Both the position numbers and the translations under genes were made by a program. This document shows, piece by piece, positions 9,785 through 19,435 of a stretch of DNA of 64,000 bases; the first letter of the stretch is position 1, and each line of letters starts with the position of its first letter. Source of the DNA: Clostridia bacterium UC5.1-2E3 (GTDB lineage Bacteria; Bacillota; Clostridia; Lachnospirales; Lachnospiraceae); contig BBZO01000017.1 of NCBI GenBank assembly GCA_001304875.1, forward strand, positions 1 through 64,000. The letters are read 5' to 3'. The notes below the pieces were generated by a model, which saw only the letters and a list, made by a program, of their open reading frames with translations, searched no databases and was not told where the DNA came from.

Positions 9785-11585
9785 GCAGAGTGCGGGAGAA
9801 TGGTGGGCAGTGTTCGCCATTCTCCTGGCGTTTGGTTTTTTTATCAACCGGAATATCGAGATGAAGGGGCTCTACATGGATGATCTGTATCTGTGGTCCT
9901 GCTACGGGGAGCAGTCGTTTTGGGAGTACGTGTTTCCCGTGGGCGGCACCAGGTTCCGCTTCATCTTTTATCTGATTTCCTATGTGCTCCTGGGGCTTAT
10001 CGGGACGCATGTGACCTGGATTGTGCCCATCAACATCGTGCTCAATGTGCTGGTGGCCTTCACGATCTATCTGATCGGGAAAAAGGTGGGCGGCGGGCGC
10101 ATCGTGCCTGTTTTCTGCGGGATTCTCTATCTGCTGTCGCGGATGGCCTATTACCAGATCGGGCAGCTCTACGGCATGATGGAGACCTTCGCGCTCTGGG
10201 GCGCCCTGGGAATTTTCTATGGCCTTTATGTGTATCTGAATGAGGAACGGGAGTGGGGGCTTAAGCTCTCGCTGATTCTTTACTTTTTAACCTGCTTTGT
10301 GCACGAGCGTTACATGGTGCTCATAGTCGTGATTTTCCTGGCGCTGGCTATGAAGCTGGAGCGGAGGATCATGCTCTGGGGACTGGCCGTTCTGGATTTC
10401 CTGATGGTGATGGCCATACGGATGGCCACCATCGGCACGCTGTCTCCGGCGGGGACGGCGGGCACCGACGTGGCCGACACGTTTCATGTGGGGGAGGCTT
10501 TCCGGTTTGCGGTCAGCCAGGTGCTCTACGTGTTCGGCGTCAACGCGGGGCCGGAGCATTTAAACGGAATGCGGTATGCGGACTCACCGGGAAGCGTGCG
10601 CGCGCTGGTGGTTGTATCTGCGTGCCTGCTGGCGGTGATGATTGCCCTGTTTTTCTTTAAGCTTCTGGCAGAGCCCGCGGGGCGGGGGCTGCGGCTTAAA
10701 AATCTGGCCCTGTTTTTCGTGTTTATCGCCATGTGCATCGGCTGTTCCAGCGTCACGATCCGCGTGGAGATGCGCTGGGTGTATGTGTCCTACGCCATGG
10801 CGCTGCTGTTCATCTGCTATATGGCGGGGCAGTGGGATGCGCCGGGAGGCGCGGGGCGGAGCGGGATGAGCAGCGGACTTTTGTGGCCGGTGCTGGTCTT
10901 CGGCTATCTGCTCCTGATGCTTCCCACGGAGACCTTTTACCGGGCCCAGTATCCGAACATCTATCTCTGGCCCAACCAGCTGCGCTACAACTCGCTGGCC
11001 GGGGAGACCTATGGGATCTACGGCGATGCGATCTTTGGGAAACATATCTACATCATCGGCGACAGCTATGAGATGAGCGATTTTACCAGAGATACGTTTT
11101 TCAAGGTTTACGACCAAAACCGCCGGGCTGAGGGGCTTGAAGTTACCATCGTGGATGACATCCGCGCCTTCGGGCAGGTGACCGACGACATGCTGGTTCT
11201 CACGGAGGTGCCGGAGCAGAACGCGTTCAAGGACATCACCGCCTTTGTGCGGAATCTGAAATGTGAGATCACCTCCGGCTATTACCGGGACGGCTGGATG
11301 GACCAGAAGGCGGCCATCCGCGTCATGGCGGGAGGCACCGGAAAGATTGTGCTGGACTGCTACTATCCGGGCGCGCTTACGGGGGACGAGACCATCACGG
11401 TGACCTCCGGCGGCGAGGAGTTGGCGGAGCTTTCGCTCACGGCGGCCTCTCAGGTGTTTACGCTGGAGGCGGAGCCCTACCAGTGGATTCCCCTGGAATT
11501 TGAGACGAATTTTTACACCGAGGACGCCGACGAGCAGCGCGGGACGGAAAAAATGGCGCTGATCGTCCACATCCGTGCAGACTGA
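9774..11585 (+). CDS. Polytopic membrane protein, probable GT-C glycosyltransferase
   Basis: Intact 603-residue protein. About eleven hydrophobic segments occupy residues 1-400, followed by a soluble C-terminal domain of about 200 residues with a beta-rich pattern. After the first transmembrane segment the loop reads GLYMDDLYLW, a diacidic signature expected at the active site of GT-C transferases. The start overlaps the end of the upstream gene by 11 bp, so the two are probably translated together. The donor and acceptor are unknown. It could modify the polymer made by the neighbouring genes. Confidence 0.7.
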   Translation: MRNRQSAGEWWAVFAILLAFGFFINRNIEMKGLYMDDLYLWSCYGEQSFWEYVFPVGGTRFRFIFYLISYVLLGLIGTHVTWIVPINIVLNVLVAFTIYLIGKKVGGGRIVPVFCGILYLLSRMAYYQIGQLYGMMETFALWGALGIFYGLYVYLNEEREWGLKLSLILYFLTCFVHERYMVLIVVIFLALAMKLERRIMLWGLAVLDFLMVMAIRMATIGTLSPAGTAGTDVADTFHVGEAFRFAVSQVLYVFGVNAGPEHLNGMRYADSPGSVRALVVVSACLLAVMIALFFFKLLAEPAGRGLRLKNLALFFVFIAMCIGCSSVTIRVEMRWVYVSYAMALLFICYMAGQWDAPGGAGRSGMSSGLLWPVLVFGYLLLMLPTETFYRAQYPNIYLWPNQLRYNSLAGETYGIYGDAIFGKHIYIIGDSYEMSDFTRDTFFKVYDQNRRAEGLEVTIVDDIRAFGQVTDDMLVLTEVPEQNAFKDITAFVRNLKCEITSGYYRDGWMDQKAAIRVMAGGTGKIVLDCYYPGALTGDETITVTSGGEELAELSLTAASQVFTLEAEPYQWIPLEFETNFYTEDADEQRGTEKMALIVHIRAD

Positions 11586-11588
11586 TTC

Positions 11589-11617
11589 TTGAATTACGGG
11601 CGGGAATAGAGTATACT
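11589..11617 (+). promoter_or_regulatory. Internal sigma-A promoter in the glycan locus
   Basis: TTGAAT, a 17-bp spacer and TATACT. The predicted start of transcription lies near 11624, so translation should begin at ATG 11647 rather than ATG 11620. It would separate the dideoxyhexose half of the locus from the heptose half. Confidence 0.6.
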
Positions 11618-11646
11618 AGATGAAAATTTCACGAAGAGGAAGAGCG

Positions 11647-13018
11647 ATGAACCGCAGATGGTTTTACTTCGGTCTGCCCGTTCTGGGGACCGTCTTCTGT
11701 TTGATTTATATACAGATGGCCACGGTGGACGTGGTCTACTCCGATTATATCCGGCTGATCAATTCCTATCTGCCGGACGTGTGGGATCCGGATAAATTTT
11801 TCGTGCCGGATGTCCTGACCAGAATCCCCATCAACTACCTGGGGCGGCTGATCAATGTGGAGGTGTTTGGCTTAAGCCTTCTGGCGGACCGTGTGGCGGG
11901 CGTGCTGGGGCTGGGGCTCTCGGCGGTGATGCTGGCGGTCTACGCGGGGAGGAAGGAGATTTCCTGCCTCTGGTTCGCGGCGCTGATGGTCATTGTATTC
12001 AGCCTCAACAAGTGGGAGATGCTGGTAAACGGCAGCGGCTGGGCCCATTTTCTGGCCTTTGCCCTGTTTTACTATCATTTTATGGTGCTGGACCGGGTGC
12101 GCTGCGGGAAGGCAGGGCCGAAGGATGCGGTGCTTCTGGGCGTGCTGCCCTTCGTCATCACGCTGGGGGTGGCGGGGCCCTACTGCGCCATCTACACGGC
12201 GACGCTTCTGCTGGCCTACGGGTGCTTCTGGCTTCTGGATCTGATGGATGGAAAGCGGGACCGGAAGATCTGGGTGATTTTGGGGATCTGCGCGCTGATT
12301 CCGCTGCTTTTATACATGCTCAGCAATTCCACGCTGACCGAGGATTACGACAGGAACTCCGTAAGCGCCAGTCTGATTCCCTCGATGCTGGAGAACCGAA
12401 GTTTTTATCAAATTTTTCCTCAAATCCTTCGCCTCCATGATTCTGGGCGGCGAGGTGATTCTGGATAAGCTGCATCTTACGGGGACGCAGGCCTCGCTTG
12501 TCGGGCTTGCGGCGGCGGCGGCCTATCTGCTGGCGCTGTGGCTCAATTTCGCCTGCGGCATCTGGGAGCGGACCGTGTTCCCCCTTCTCTGCCTGGCGGC
12601 GGGGGGCATGAACCATGTGCTGATCCTCATTTCCCGGTGGATTTTCGGGGATGAGAATTACGGCATGAGCTCGCGCTACGCGCTGCAGTTCCAGGTGGGG
12701 ATCATCGGCATCCTTCTCACCTTTGCGCTGGCGTCGAAATATTGGGAGCAGAGGCGCAGACGGACGCTTCTGCGGGTTCTGGCCGCGGCGTTTACAGTGA
12801 TGTTTCTGGCCGGAAACCTCTATACCACCTGGACGGAGCTTGACAAGGCGAAGTACAGGAAGGAGCGGGGCTATGAACAGGTGGAGGCGGTTCTCCACTA
12901 TAAAGAGCTGGGCGACGAGGAGCTCAGCAGCATCATCGAGTACACGAGAGGCGCGGACAAGATACGGAGCGCCCTTCAGATATTGGAAGAAAACAATCTA
13001 AACGTATTCCGTCATTAG
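11647..13018 (+). CDS. Polytopic membrane protein of the glycan locus (frameshifted)
   Basis: About 457 residues, hydrophobic throughout, starting MNRRWFYFGLPVLGTVF after an AGAGGAAG ribosome binding site. The first outer loop reads VVYSDYIRLINSYLPDVW, again acidic as in GT-C enzymes. The frame changes near 12398-12408 by a net loss of two bases, for example one G in CGGAAG and one T in the following T run. The corrected join reads FFIKFFLKSFASMILGG. It resembles uncharacterised membrane proteins beside polysaccharide genes. I do not recognise a named family. It is followed 23 bp later by rfbF. Confidence 0.65.
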
Positions 13019-13041
13019 GACGGCATGGAGGAATTTGCGAG

Positions 13042-13818
13042 ATGAAAGTTGTGATTTTAGCCGGCGGCTTCGGGACAAGAATCAGCGAGGAGAGCCATTT
13101 GAAGCCGAAGCCCATGATCGAGATCGGCGAGAGGCCCATTCTCTGGCACATTATGAAATACTATTCCCAGTTCGGATTCCACGAGTTCGTGATCTGTCTG
13201 GGGTACAAGCAGTACGTGGTGAAGGAATTTTTCGCCGACTATTTCCTGCACACCTCGGATGTGACCTTCGACCTGGCCAACAACCAGATGGAGGTGCACA
13301 ACAACTACTCGGAGCCGTGGAAGGTGACGCTGGTGGACACCGGCCTTCACACCATGACCGGCGGCCGCATCAAGCGGATCCGGGACTATGTGGGCGGTGA
13401 GACCTTCATGCTGACCTACGGCGACGGGGTGGCGGATGTGGATATTGCCGCGCTGCTGGCGTTCCACAAAAAGCACGGGAAGATCGCCACGATCACTGCG
13501 GTTAACGTGGGGCAGAAGTTCGGCGTCCTGGATGTGGACGGGGACAATAATATCAACGCCTTCCGCGAGAAGAACGACGACGATGGAAGCCTCATAAACG
13601 GCGGATTCATGGTGATGGAGCCCGGCGTGTTCGACTATATCGAGGGCGACGCCACGGTGTTTGAGAAGAAGCCGCTGGAGGACCTGGCGCGGGACGGCCA
13701 GCTCATGGCCTACAAGCACAACGGCTTCTGGAAGTGCATGGACACCCAGCGGGACAAGATGCAGCTCGAGGAAATGTGGAGTAAGGGGGAGGCCCCCTGG
13801 AAAGTGTGGGAAAACTGA
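13042..13818 (+). CDS. rfbF: Glucose-1-phosphate cytidylyltransferase
   Basis: Intact 258-residue enzyme that makes CDP-glucose from CTP and glucose 1-phosphate, the entry point to CDP-3,6-dideoxyhexoses. The signature LAGGFGTRISEESHLKPKPM is at the N-terminus. LTYGDGVADVDI and the C-terminal GFWKCMDTQRDK are characteristic of RfbF/DdhA. The length matches the family. A GGAGG motif lies about 10 bp before the ATG, and the stop codon overlaps the rfbG start (TGATG). Confidence 0.95.
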   Translation: MKVVILAGGFGTRISEESHLKPKPMIEIGERPILWHIMKYYSQFGFHEFVICLGYKQYVVKEFFADYFLHTSDVTFDLANNQMEVHNNYSEPWKVTLVDTGLHTMTGGRIKRIRDYVGGETFMLTYGDGVADVDIAALLAFHKKHGKIATITAVNVGQKFGVLDVDGDNNINAFREKNDDDGSLINGGFMVMEPGVFDYIEGDATVFEKKPLEDLARDGQLMAYKHNGFWKCMDTQRDKMQLEEMWSKGEAPWKVWEN

Positions 13819-14885
13819 TGGAGTTACTGGAGTTTTACAGAGGAAAGCGGGTACTGATCACGGGGCATACAGGCTTTAAGGGGTCATGGCTCAGCCGGAC
13901 GCTTATAAAGGCCGGCGCACAGGTGACCGGGTATTCCCTGGATCCGCCCACGGACCCGGCGATCTACTATATCATCGGCCTGGAAGGGAAGCTTGAGTCG
14001 GTGGCGGGCGATGTCCGCGACCGGGAGACAATGCAGAGAGTGTTTGAGCGGGTGCAGCCGGAGATCGTGTTTCACCTGGCGGCCCAGCCCATTGTCCGGG
14101 ATTCCTATAAGGATCCGGTCTACACCTACGAGACCAACGTGATGGGCACCGTCAACGTGCTGGAGTGCGTGCGCCTCTGCCCGTCGGTGAAATCCTTCTT
14201 AAACGTGACCACGGATAAAGTGTACGAGAACCGGGAGTGGGAGTACGGCTACCGGGAGATCGACCGGCTGGACGGCCGCGATCCCTATTCCAACAGCAAA
14301 TCCTGTTCGGAGCTGGCCACCCACAGCTATGAGAAATCCTTCTTCGAGGGAAGGGACTGCGCCATCTCCACGGCCCGCGCCGGCAATGTCATCGGCGGCG
14401 GCGATTTCGCCCCCGACCGCATCATTCCGGACGCGTTCCGCGCGGCGGCTGCCGGGCGGGAGCTGGTCTTAAGAAATCCCGGCTCCACCAGGCCCTACCA
14501 GCACGTGCTGGAGCCCCTGGCGGTGTACTTAACCATCGCAAAACGGCAGTACGAGGACAAGGCGTTTGCGGGCTGCTACAACGTGGGACCGGACGACTGC
14601 GACTGCGTGACCACCGGGGAGCTGGCGGATCTGTTCTGCCGGTACTGGGGCGGCAGGGCGTCCTGGAGAAGCGAGCCGGACGGAGGCCCCCACGAGGCGA
14701 ATTTCTTAAAGCTGGACTGCTCCAAGGTAAAGAGCGTGTTCGGCTGGAGACCCAGGTTCCACCTGGAGGAGGCTGTGGCCATGACCGTGGAATGGTACCG
14801 GGCTTATCTGGACGGCGCCGATATGGAGTCCGTGACGGACGAACAGATTGAACATTTTTTCAGAGGAGACAGAGATGGAGAATAG
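13818..14885 (+). CDS. rfbG: CDP-glucose 4,6-dehydratase
   Basis: 355-residue short-chain dehydrogenase/reductase enzyme that converts CDP-glucose to CDP-4-keto-6-deoxyglucose using bound NAD+. The nucleotide-binding motif is [12 protein letters not shown], and the catalytic Tyr-Lys pair lies in [12 protein letters not shown], as usual for RfbG. I chose ATG 13818, which overlaps the rfbF stop codon. A GTG four codons earlier is possible. The 3' end overlaps rfbH by 11 bp. Confidence 0.95.
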   Translation: MELLEFYRGKRVLITGHTGFKGSWLSRTLIKAGAQVTGYSLDPPTDPAIYYIIGLEGKLESVAGDVRDRETMQRVFERVQPEIVFHLAAQPIVRDSYKDPVYTYETNVMGTVNVLECVRLCPSVKSFLNVTTDKVYENREWEYGYREIDRLDGRDPYSNSKSCSELATHSYEKSFFEGRDCAISTARAGNVIGGGDFAPDRIIPDAFRAAAAGRELVLRNPGSTRPYQHVLEPLAVYLTIAKRQYEDKAFAGCYNVGPDDCDCVTTGELADLFCRYWGGRASWRSEPDGGPHEANFLKLDCSKVKSVFGWRPRFHLEEAVAMTVEWYRAYLDGADMESVTDEQIEHFFRGDRDGE

Positions 14886-16205
14886 AGAGAGAGACCGCCG
14901 GCAGATTCTGGATCTGGTGGCGGATTACTGCAATAAATATCACAATCAGAACAAGGACTTTACGGAGGGCGACCGCATCCCCTACGCCAGCCGTGTCTAC
15001 GACTCGGAGGAGATGGTGAATCTGGTGGACAGCGCGCTGGAGTTCTGGCTCACCTCCGGCCGCTACACCGACGAATTTGAGCGGGCGCTGGCGGAGTATC
15101 TGGGCGTGCGCTACTGCTCACTGGTGAACTCCGGCTCCTCCGCGAACCTGATCGCGTTCATGGCGCTGACCTCCCCGCTTCTGGGGGACCGCCAGATCCG
15201 CCGGGGCGACGAGGTGATCACCGTGGCCGCGGGCTTCCCCACCACCGTGACGCCGGTGATCCAGTACGGCGCGGTGCCGGTGTTCGTGGACGTGACCATC
15301 CCGCAGTACAACATCGACGTGACCATGCTGGAGGCGGCCCGCTCAGAGCGGACGAAGGCCGTCATGCTGGCCCACACGCTGGGCAACCCCTTCGACTTAA
15401 AAGCGGTCAAGGCCTTCTGTGACAGATACGGCCTGTGGCTGGTGGAGGACAACTGCGACGCGCTGGGAACGCAGTACACCCTGGACGGAAAGACGTACTT
15501 TTCCGGCACCGTGGGGGACATCGGCACCTCCAGCTTCTATCCGCCGCACCACATGACCATGGGCGAGGGCGGAGCGGTGTATACCGACAACCCCCTCTTA
15601 AATAAGATCATCCGCTCCTTCCGCGACTGGGGCCGCGACTGCTCCTGTCCGTCCGGCGTGGACAATCTCTGCGGGCACCGCTTTGACAGGCAGTACGGGG
15701 AGCTGCCGCTGGGCTACGATCACAAGTATGTTTACTCCCATTTCGGATATAATTTAAAGGCCACCGACATGCAGGCGGCCATCGGCTGCGCACAGCTTAA
15801 GAAGTTCCCCTCCTTCGTGGAGCGCAGAAAACACAATTTTGCCAGGCTGAAGGCGGCGCTCGCCGGCACAGAGGACCGGCTGATTCTGCCGGAGCCTGTG
15901 AGAACTCGGATCCCAGCTGGTTCGGATTCCTCATCACCTGCCGGGAGGGCGTGGACCGCAATCGTGTGGTGCAGTATGTGGAGAAAAAGGGCGTCCAGAC
16001 TCGGATGCTGTTTGCCGGAAACTTGACGAAGCATCCCTGTTTTGACCAGATGCGGGAGGCCGGCGCAGGCTACCGGATCGTGGGAAGCCTGGAAAATACG
16101 GACCGCATCATGCGCGACACCTTCTGGGTCGGCGTGTACCCGGGCATGACGGATGAGAAGATCGACTACATGGCAAAGGTGATCCGCGAGGCGCTGGAGC
16201 AGTAG
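14875..16205 (+). CDS. rfbH: CDP-4-keto-6-deoxyglucose 3-dehydrase, E1 (one frameshift)
   Basis: PLP/[2Fe-2S]-dependent dehydrase that removes the 3-hydroxyl of CDP-4-keto-6-deoxyglucose. In [18 protein letters not shown] the usual PLP-binding Lys is replaced by His, the hallmark of RfbH/E1. Cys residues that could hold the iron-sulfur cluster appear in DCSCPSG and NLCGHRF. One C is missing near 15895 (GAGCCCTGT expected). Correction gives 443 residues ending at 16205. The start ATG 14875 has AGGAG upstream and lies within the rfbG 3' end. An E3 reductase partner is not encoded in the window. Confidence 0.93.
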
Positions 16206-16244
16206 CGGGAAGACGCCGGGGCCGCAGGCGAAAGGAGAATACGA

Positions 16245-17078
16245 GTGGGGTACGATTTAAAGAAAGTACACGAGGCGGAGCTTGAGATCTTAAAGGAGAT
16301 CGACCGCATCTGCCGGAAATACAACATAAAATACGCGCTGGATTCTGGCACGCTTCTGGGGGCCGTCCGCCACCAGGGCTTCATCCCCTGGGACGACGAC
16401 GCGGACGTGTCCATGACCAGGAAAAACTACGAGGCGTTCGTGCGGGCGGCGAAGAAGGAGCTGCCCGGGAATATGGAGCTTGTGATGCCGGGGGACTACC
16501 GGGGCGGGAAGGCATTTTTCGACTTCACCCCCAGGATCATCTACCTGAACAGCCGCACCCGCAAGGACAGCGGGATGATGGAATTTTACGAGGGGAAGTT
16601 AAACCATCTGTGGGTGGATATCTTCATTCTCGACCGCCTGCCGGAGAGCCGGGCGGGGGCAGAGTTCGCCAAATTCCTGCAGAAAGCGGTCTACGGCATG
16701 GCCATGGGGCACCGCTATAAGCTGGACTACGGAAAGTACAGCCTGTTGAACAGGATTTTCGTCGCCGGCCTGGCCAATGTGGGGCGTTTCATCCCGATGA
16801 AGCTTCTTGTCAGGGCGCAGGACGTGCTGGCGGTGAAGGACTGGAAAAAGGAGACCTCCCTCTGGTACTACAGCAACTACCAGCCGGATTACCTCTACGT
16901 GACGCTCCTGGACGACTGGTGCGGTCAGACGGTGGATCTGGACTTCGAGGGGGTAAAGCTCATGGCGCCGAAGGGCTGGCATGAGGTGCTCACCTGGGTC
17001 TACGGGGACTACATGGAGCTTCCTCCGGAAGAAAAGCGGGTGCCGGCCCACTCGGATCTGGAGATCGAGGTCTGGTAG
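16245..17078 (+). CDS. LicD family phosphotransferase
   Basis: Intact 277-residue LicD-domain protein starting with GTG after AAAGGAG. The nucleotidyltransferase-like core is visible in DSGTLLGAVRHQG and PWDDDADVSM, where the acidic residues should bind metal. LicD proteins transfer phosphocholine, or related groups such as phosphoethanolamine or phosphoribitol, onto surface glycans. The substrate here is not determinable. The choline-binding-repeat protein at 62283-63533 makes phosphocholine a reasonable idea. Confidence 0.9.
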   Translation: MGYDLKKVHEAELEILKEIDRICRKYNIKYALDSGTLLGAVRHQGFIPWDDDADVSMTRKNYEAFVRAAKKELPGNMELVMPGDYRGGKAFFDFTPRIIYLNSRTRKDSGMMEFYEGKLNHLWVDIFILDRLPESRAGAEFAKFLQKAVYGMAMGHRYKLDYGKYSLLNRIFVAGLANVGRFIPMKLLVRAQDVLAVKDWKKETSLWYYSNYQPDYLYVTLLDDWCGQTVDLDFEGVKLMAPKGWHEVLTWVYGDYMELPPEEKRVPAHSDLEIEVW

Positions 17079-17123
17079 GGAGGCAGCTTCCGGAAATAAC
17101 GGGAAAAGACGAGGAAAACCAGG

Positions 17124-18071
17124 ATGGACAAGAAGATATCCGTCGTAGTGTCAGTTTACAATGAGGAGAAATCCCTGGACGAGTTCTACCGGGAGGCGAA
17201 GCGCATCTTCGCAGATTTAAGCTGGGACTACGAGCTGATTTTTGTAAATGACGGGAGCCAGGACGGCTCCCTTGACATACTGAGACGCCTGGCGGGGCAG
17301 GATCCTCTGGTGAAGGTCATCAACTTCTCCAGGAATTTCGGCCACGAGGCGGCCATGATCGCAGGCATCGACTATGCCCGGGGCGACGGCGTGGTCTGCA
17401 TGGACGCGGACCTGCAGCACCCGCTGGAGTGCGTACAGGAGATTCTCGACAGGTTCGAGGAAGGCTATGAGGTCATCAACATGGTCCGCACAAAGAATAA
17501 GACGGCGGGACTCATTAAAAATTTCACCTCCGCCGCGTTTTACAGCCTTATCAACCGGGTGTCGGACGTGCACTTTGAGCCCAACGCCTCCGATTTCTTT
17601 GCCCTGACCGCCGACGCGGCCCGGGTGCTCCGGGAGAACTACCGGGAGAAGGTGCGTTTCCTGCGGGGATACGTGCAGAACATCGGATTTAAGAGAACCA
17701 CGATCCAGTACGAGGCCAGGCCGCGGTTTGCCGGCGAGAGCAAGTACAGCATCCGGTCGCTGATGAAATTTTCCATCAACACGATCCTGTGCTTTTCGGA
17801 CCTGCCGCTGAAACTGGGGATTTACTCCGGCGTCGGCGTGGCATTCCTGGGGCTTTTAGTGATGATCTACACGATCTGGACCTGGGCCAAGTACGGGACG
17901 CCCAGCGGCTACGCCACCATCGTGGTGCTTCTGTGCTTCATGTTCGCGGTGATGTTCCTGCTCATCGGCATCATCGGGGAGTACATCGCGATCCTGTTCG
18001 CGGAGCTCAAGGACCGGCCGGTGTATATCGTGAGGGATACGGAGAATATGGACGGGGAGAAGAAGGCGTGA
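17124..18071 (+). CDS. DPM1-like family 2 glycosyltransferase with C-terminal membrane anchor
   Basis: Intact 315-residue protein. The GT2 domain has VVSVYNEEKSLDEF, FVNDGSQDGS and the metal-binding DADLQHP, with FAGESKYS later in the domain. Two transmembrane segments follow near residues 230-300 (GIYSGVGVAFLGLLVMIYTI and a second segment). This architecture is typical of polyprenyl-phosphate sugar transferases such as GtrB or YkcC, which supply a lipid-linked sugar to GT-C enzymes. That fits the three polytopic proteins upstream. It ends inside a palindrome shared with the convergent gene. Confidence 0.93.
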   Translation: MDKKISVVVSVYNEEKSLDEFYREAKRIFADLSWDYELIFVNDGSQDGSLDILRRLAGQDPLVKVINFSRNFGHEAAMIAGIDYARGDGVVCMDADLQHPLECVQEILDRFEEGYEVINMVRTKNKTAGLIKNFTSAAFYSLINRVSDVHFEPNASDFFALTADAARVLRENYREKVRFLRGYVQNIGFKRTTIQYEARPRFAGESKYSIRSLMKFSINTILCFSDLPLKLGIYSGVGVAFLGLLVMIYTIWTWAKYGTPSGYATIVVLLCFMFAVMFLLIGIIGEYIAILFAELKDRPVYIVRDTENMDGEKKA

Positions 18072-18099
18072 TGTCCTGTGCAGGAGCATCACGCCTTCT
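18061..18099. terminator. 13-bp palindrome carrying the stop codons of two convergent genes
   Basis: AGAAGGCGTGATG at 18061-18073 is perfectly repeated in inverse at 18087-18099 around a 13-nt loop. Each arm encodes the C-terminal Lys-Ala-stop of one of the convergent genes. It should form a strong hairpin in both transcripts, but neither side has a clear U tract, so termination is inferred. Confidence 0.6.
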
Positions 18100-19307
18100 C
18101 AAGCATCCACTTCAGGGCATTCTTCTTCTGAATGCCGTCGTAATTCATCTCTCCGAAGAGCTCATCGAGAGTGAGCAGGTATTTCGGGTAATTATCCTGG
18201 ATTTTCCTAAGGGGGGCCAGCTCGCGCTGGAGCACCCGGTCTTCCAGGGCAGTCTGCGCGACCTGGTAATACTCCGGCTGTCCGTCTCTGATGGCGACAA
18301 AGTCGATCTCTCCGTCTGTGCCGTACTGCCCCACGAAGACGTCATAGCCTCTGCGGCGCAGCTCCAGATATACGAGGTTTCCAGAATGTGTCCGATGTCG
18401 GAATCCCTGCCCCGCACAAGCATGTTCCGCATGGCGATATCGCAGACGTAATATTTGCTTATGGAGCTTAAAAGCTCCTTTCCCTTTATATTGTACCGTC
18501 TGGCCTCGTAAAACAGCAGGCTGTCCGTCAGTCCGCGGAGGTAGCGGTCCACGGTCTTGGGGTCGATCTTGCGCTGCCTGGAAACCATGGTGTTGGCGAT
18601 CGTGGATGGCGTCGTACGGTTTCCGATGTTGTGCATCAGATAGCGCGTCACGGATTCCAGCATGTTCACGTCGGAGATTTTCAGCCGCTTTACCACGTCG
18701 TTTAAAAGAATTGTGTGATAAATCCCGTCCATGTATTCCCTGGCCTCCGCCGGGCCATACTGATATTTCAGAACGTAGGGAAAAGACCCGGTCTCCATGT
18801 ACTGTGTGAATTTTTCGTTCAGCGGAAGGCTTTTTCTCTCCTCGTCCAGTCCGTCGCAGAACTCGGCGAAGGAGAGCGGCATCATGGAGAGCTCGGCGTA
18901 GCGTCCGGTGAGCAGCGTGGCCAGCTCGCCCGACATGAACCAGGCGTTGGAGCCTGTGATATATACGTCGCAGTTTTCCCTTAAAAACAGGCTGTCCACG
19001 GCTTTTTCGTAGGCGTCCACATGCTGGATTTCATCCAGGAAAATATAGTTCATTTTATCCGGACAAAGGCGTTCCTTCACATACTGATACAGCGCGCGGT
19101 AGTCCGTCAGCTCTTCATAGTCCAGATCCTCAAAATTCAGTGCGATGATCTGCCGGGAAGAATCCCCTGGGACAAAAGATAATCGCGGTATATCTCGAAA
19201 ATCGTTGATTTTCCGCAGCGCCGGACGCCGGTCACTACCTTGATAATCTGTTTATCTTTATGCTGGATCAGCCAGTTCAGATAATCCTGGCGTTCAAGCC
19301 GTTTCAC
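18089..19307 (-). CDS. AAA family ATPase with DUF4143 domain (two frameshifts)
   Basis: Orphan ATPase of about 406 residues. The Walker A motif is TGVRRCGKST and the Walker B motif is YIFLDEIQHV. The C-terminal DUF4143 nuclease-like region contains NLVYLELRRRGYDV and DGEIDFVA. One base is missing near 19163 (an extra G expected in the run before ATTCTT, read on the minus strand) and one near 18380 (GAAAAC expected). The GTG start at 19307 follows GGAGGTGATACC and a consensus promoter. The family is common and of unknown function in bacteria and archaea. It is convergent with the glycan locus and probably not part of it. Confidence 0.87.
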
Positions 19308-19327
19308 GGTATCACCTCCATATCTGT

Positions 19328-19356
19328 AGTATACGCCAAAAAACTGAATTTATCAA
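19328..19356 (-). promoter_or_regulatory. Sigma-A promoter of the AAA ATPase gene
   Basis: Minus strand TTGATA, 17-bp spacer, TATACT, about 20 bp before the GTG start. Confidence 0.75.
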
Positions 19357-19395
19357 TAAATTTTGGGAATAGATTCCATTTTTCTTCGCGTAAAC

Positions 19396-19422
19396 AAAAA
19401 GAGGATTCAACTCCTCTTTTTT
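19396..19422. terminator. Rho-independent terminator between the BCCT and ATPase genes
   Basis: AAAAAGAGGA and TCCTCTTTTTT form a stem around a 6-nt loop, with A and T tracts on both sides. It serves the minus-strand BCCT gene that stops at 19436 and insulates the ATPase promoter. Confidence 0.85.
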
Positions 19423-19435
19423 GCGATCTTTTTCG

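Noticed and set aside
10584..11570. A 328-codon open frame on the minus strand
   Set aside because: It is an antisense shadow of a GC-rich membrane-protein gene. It has no family resemblance, no ribosome binding site and a composition rich in His, Arg and Pro.
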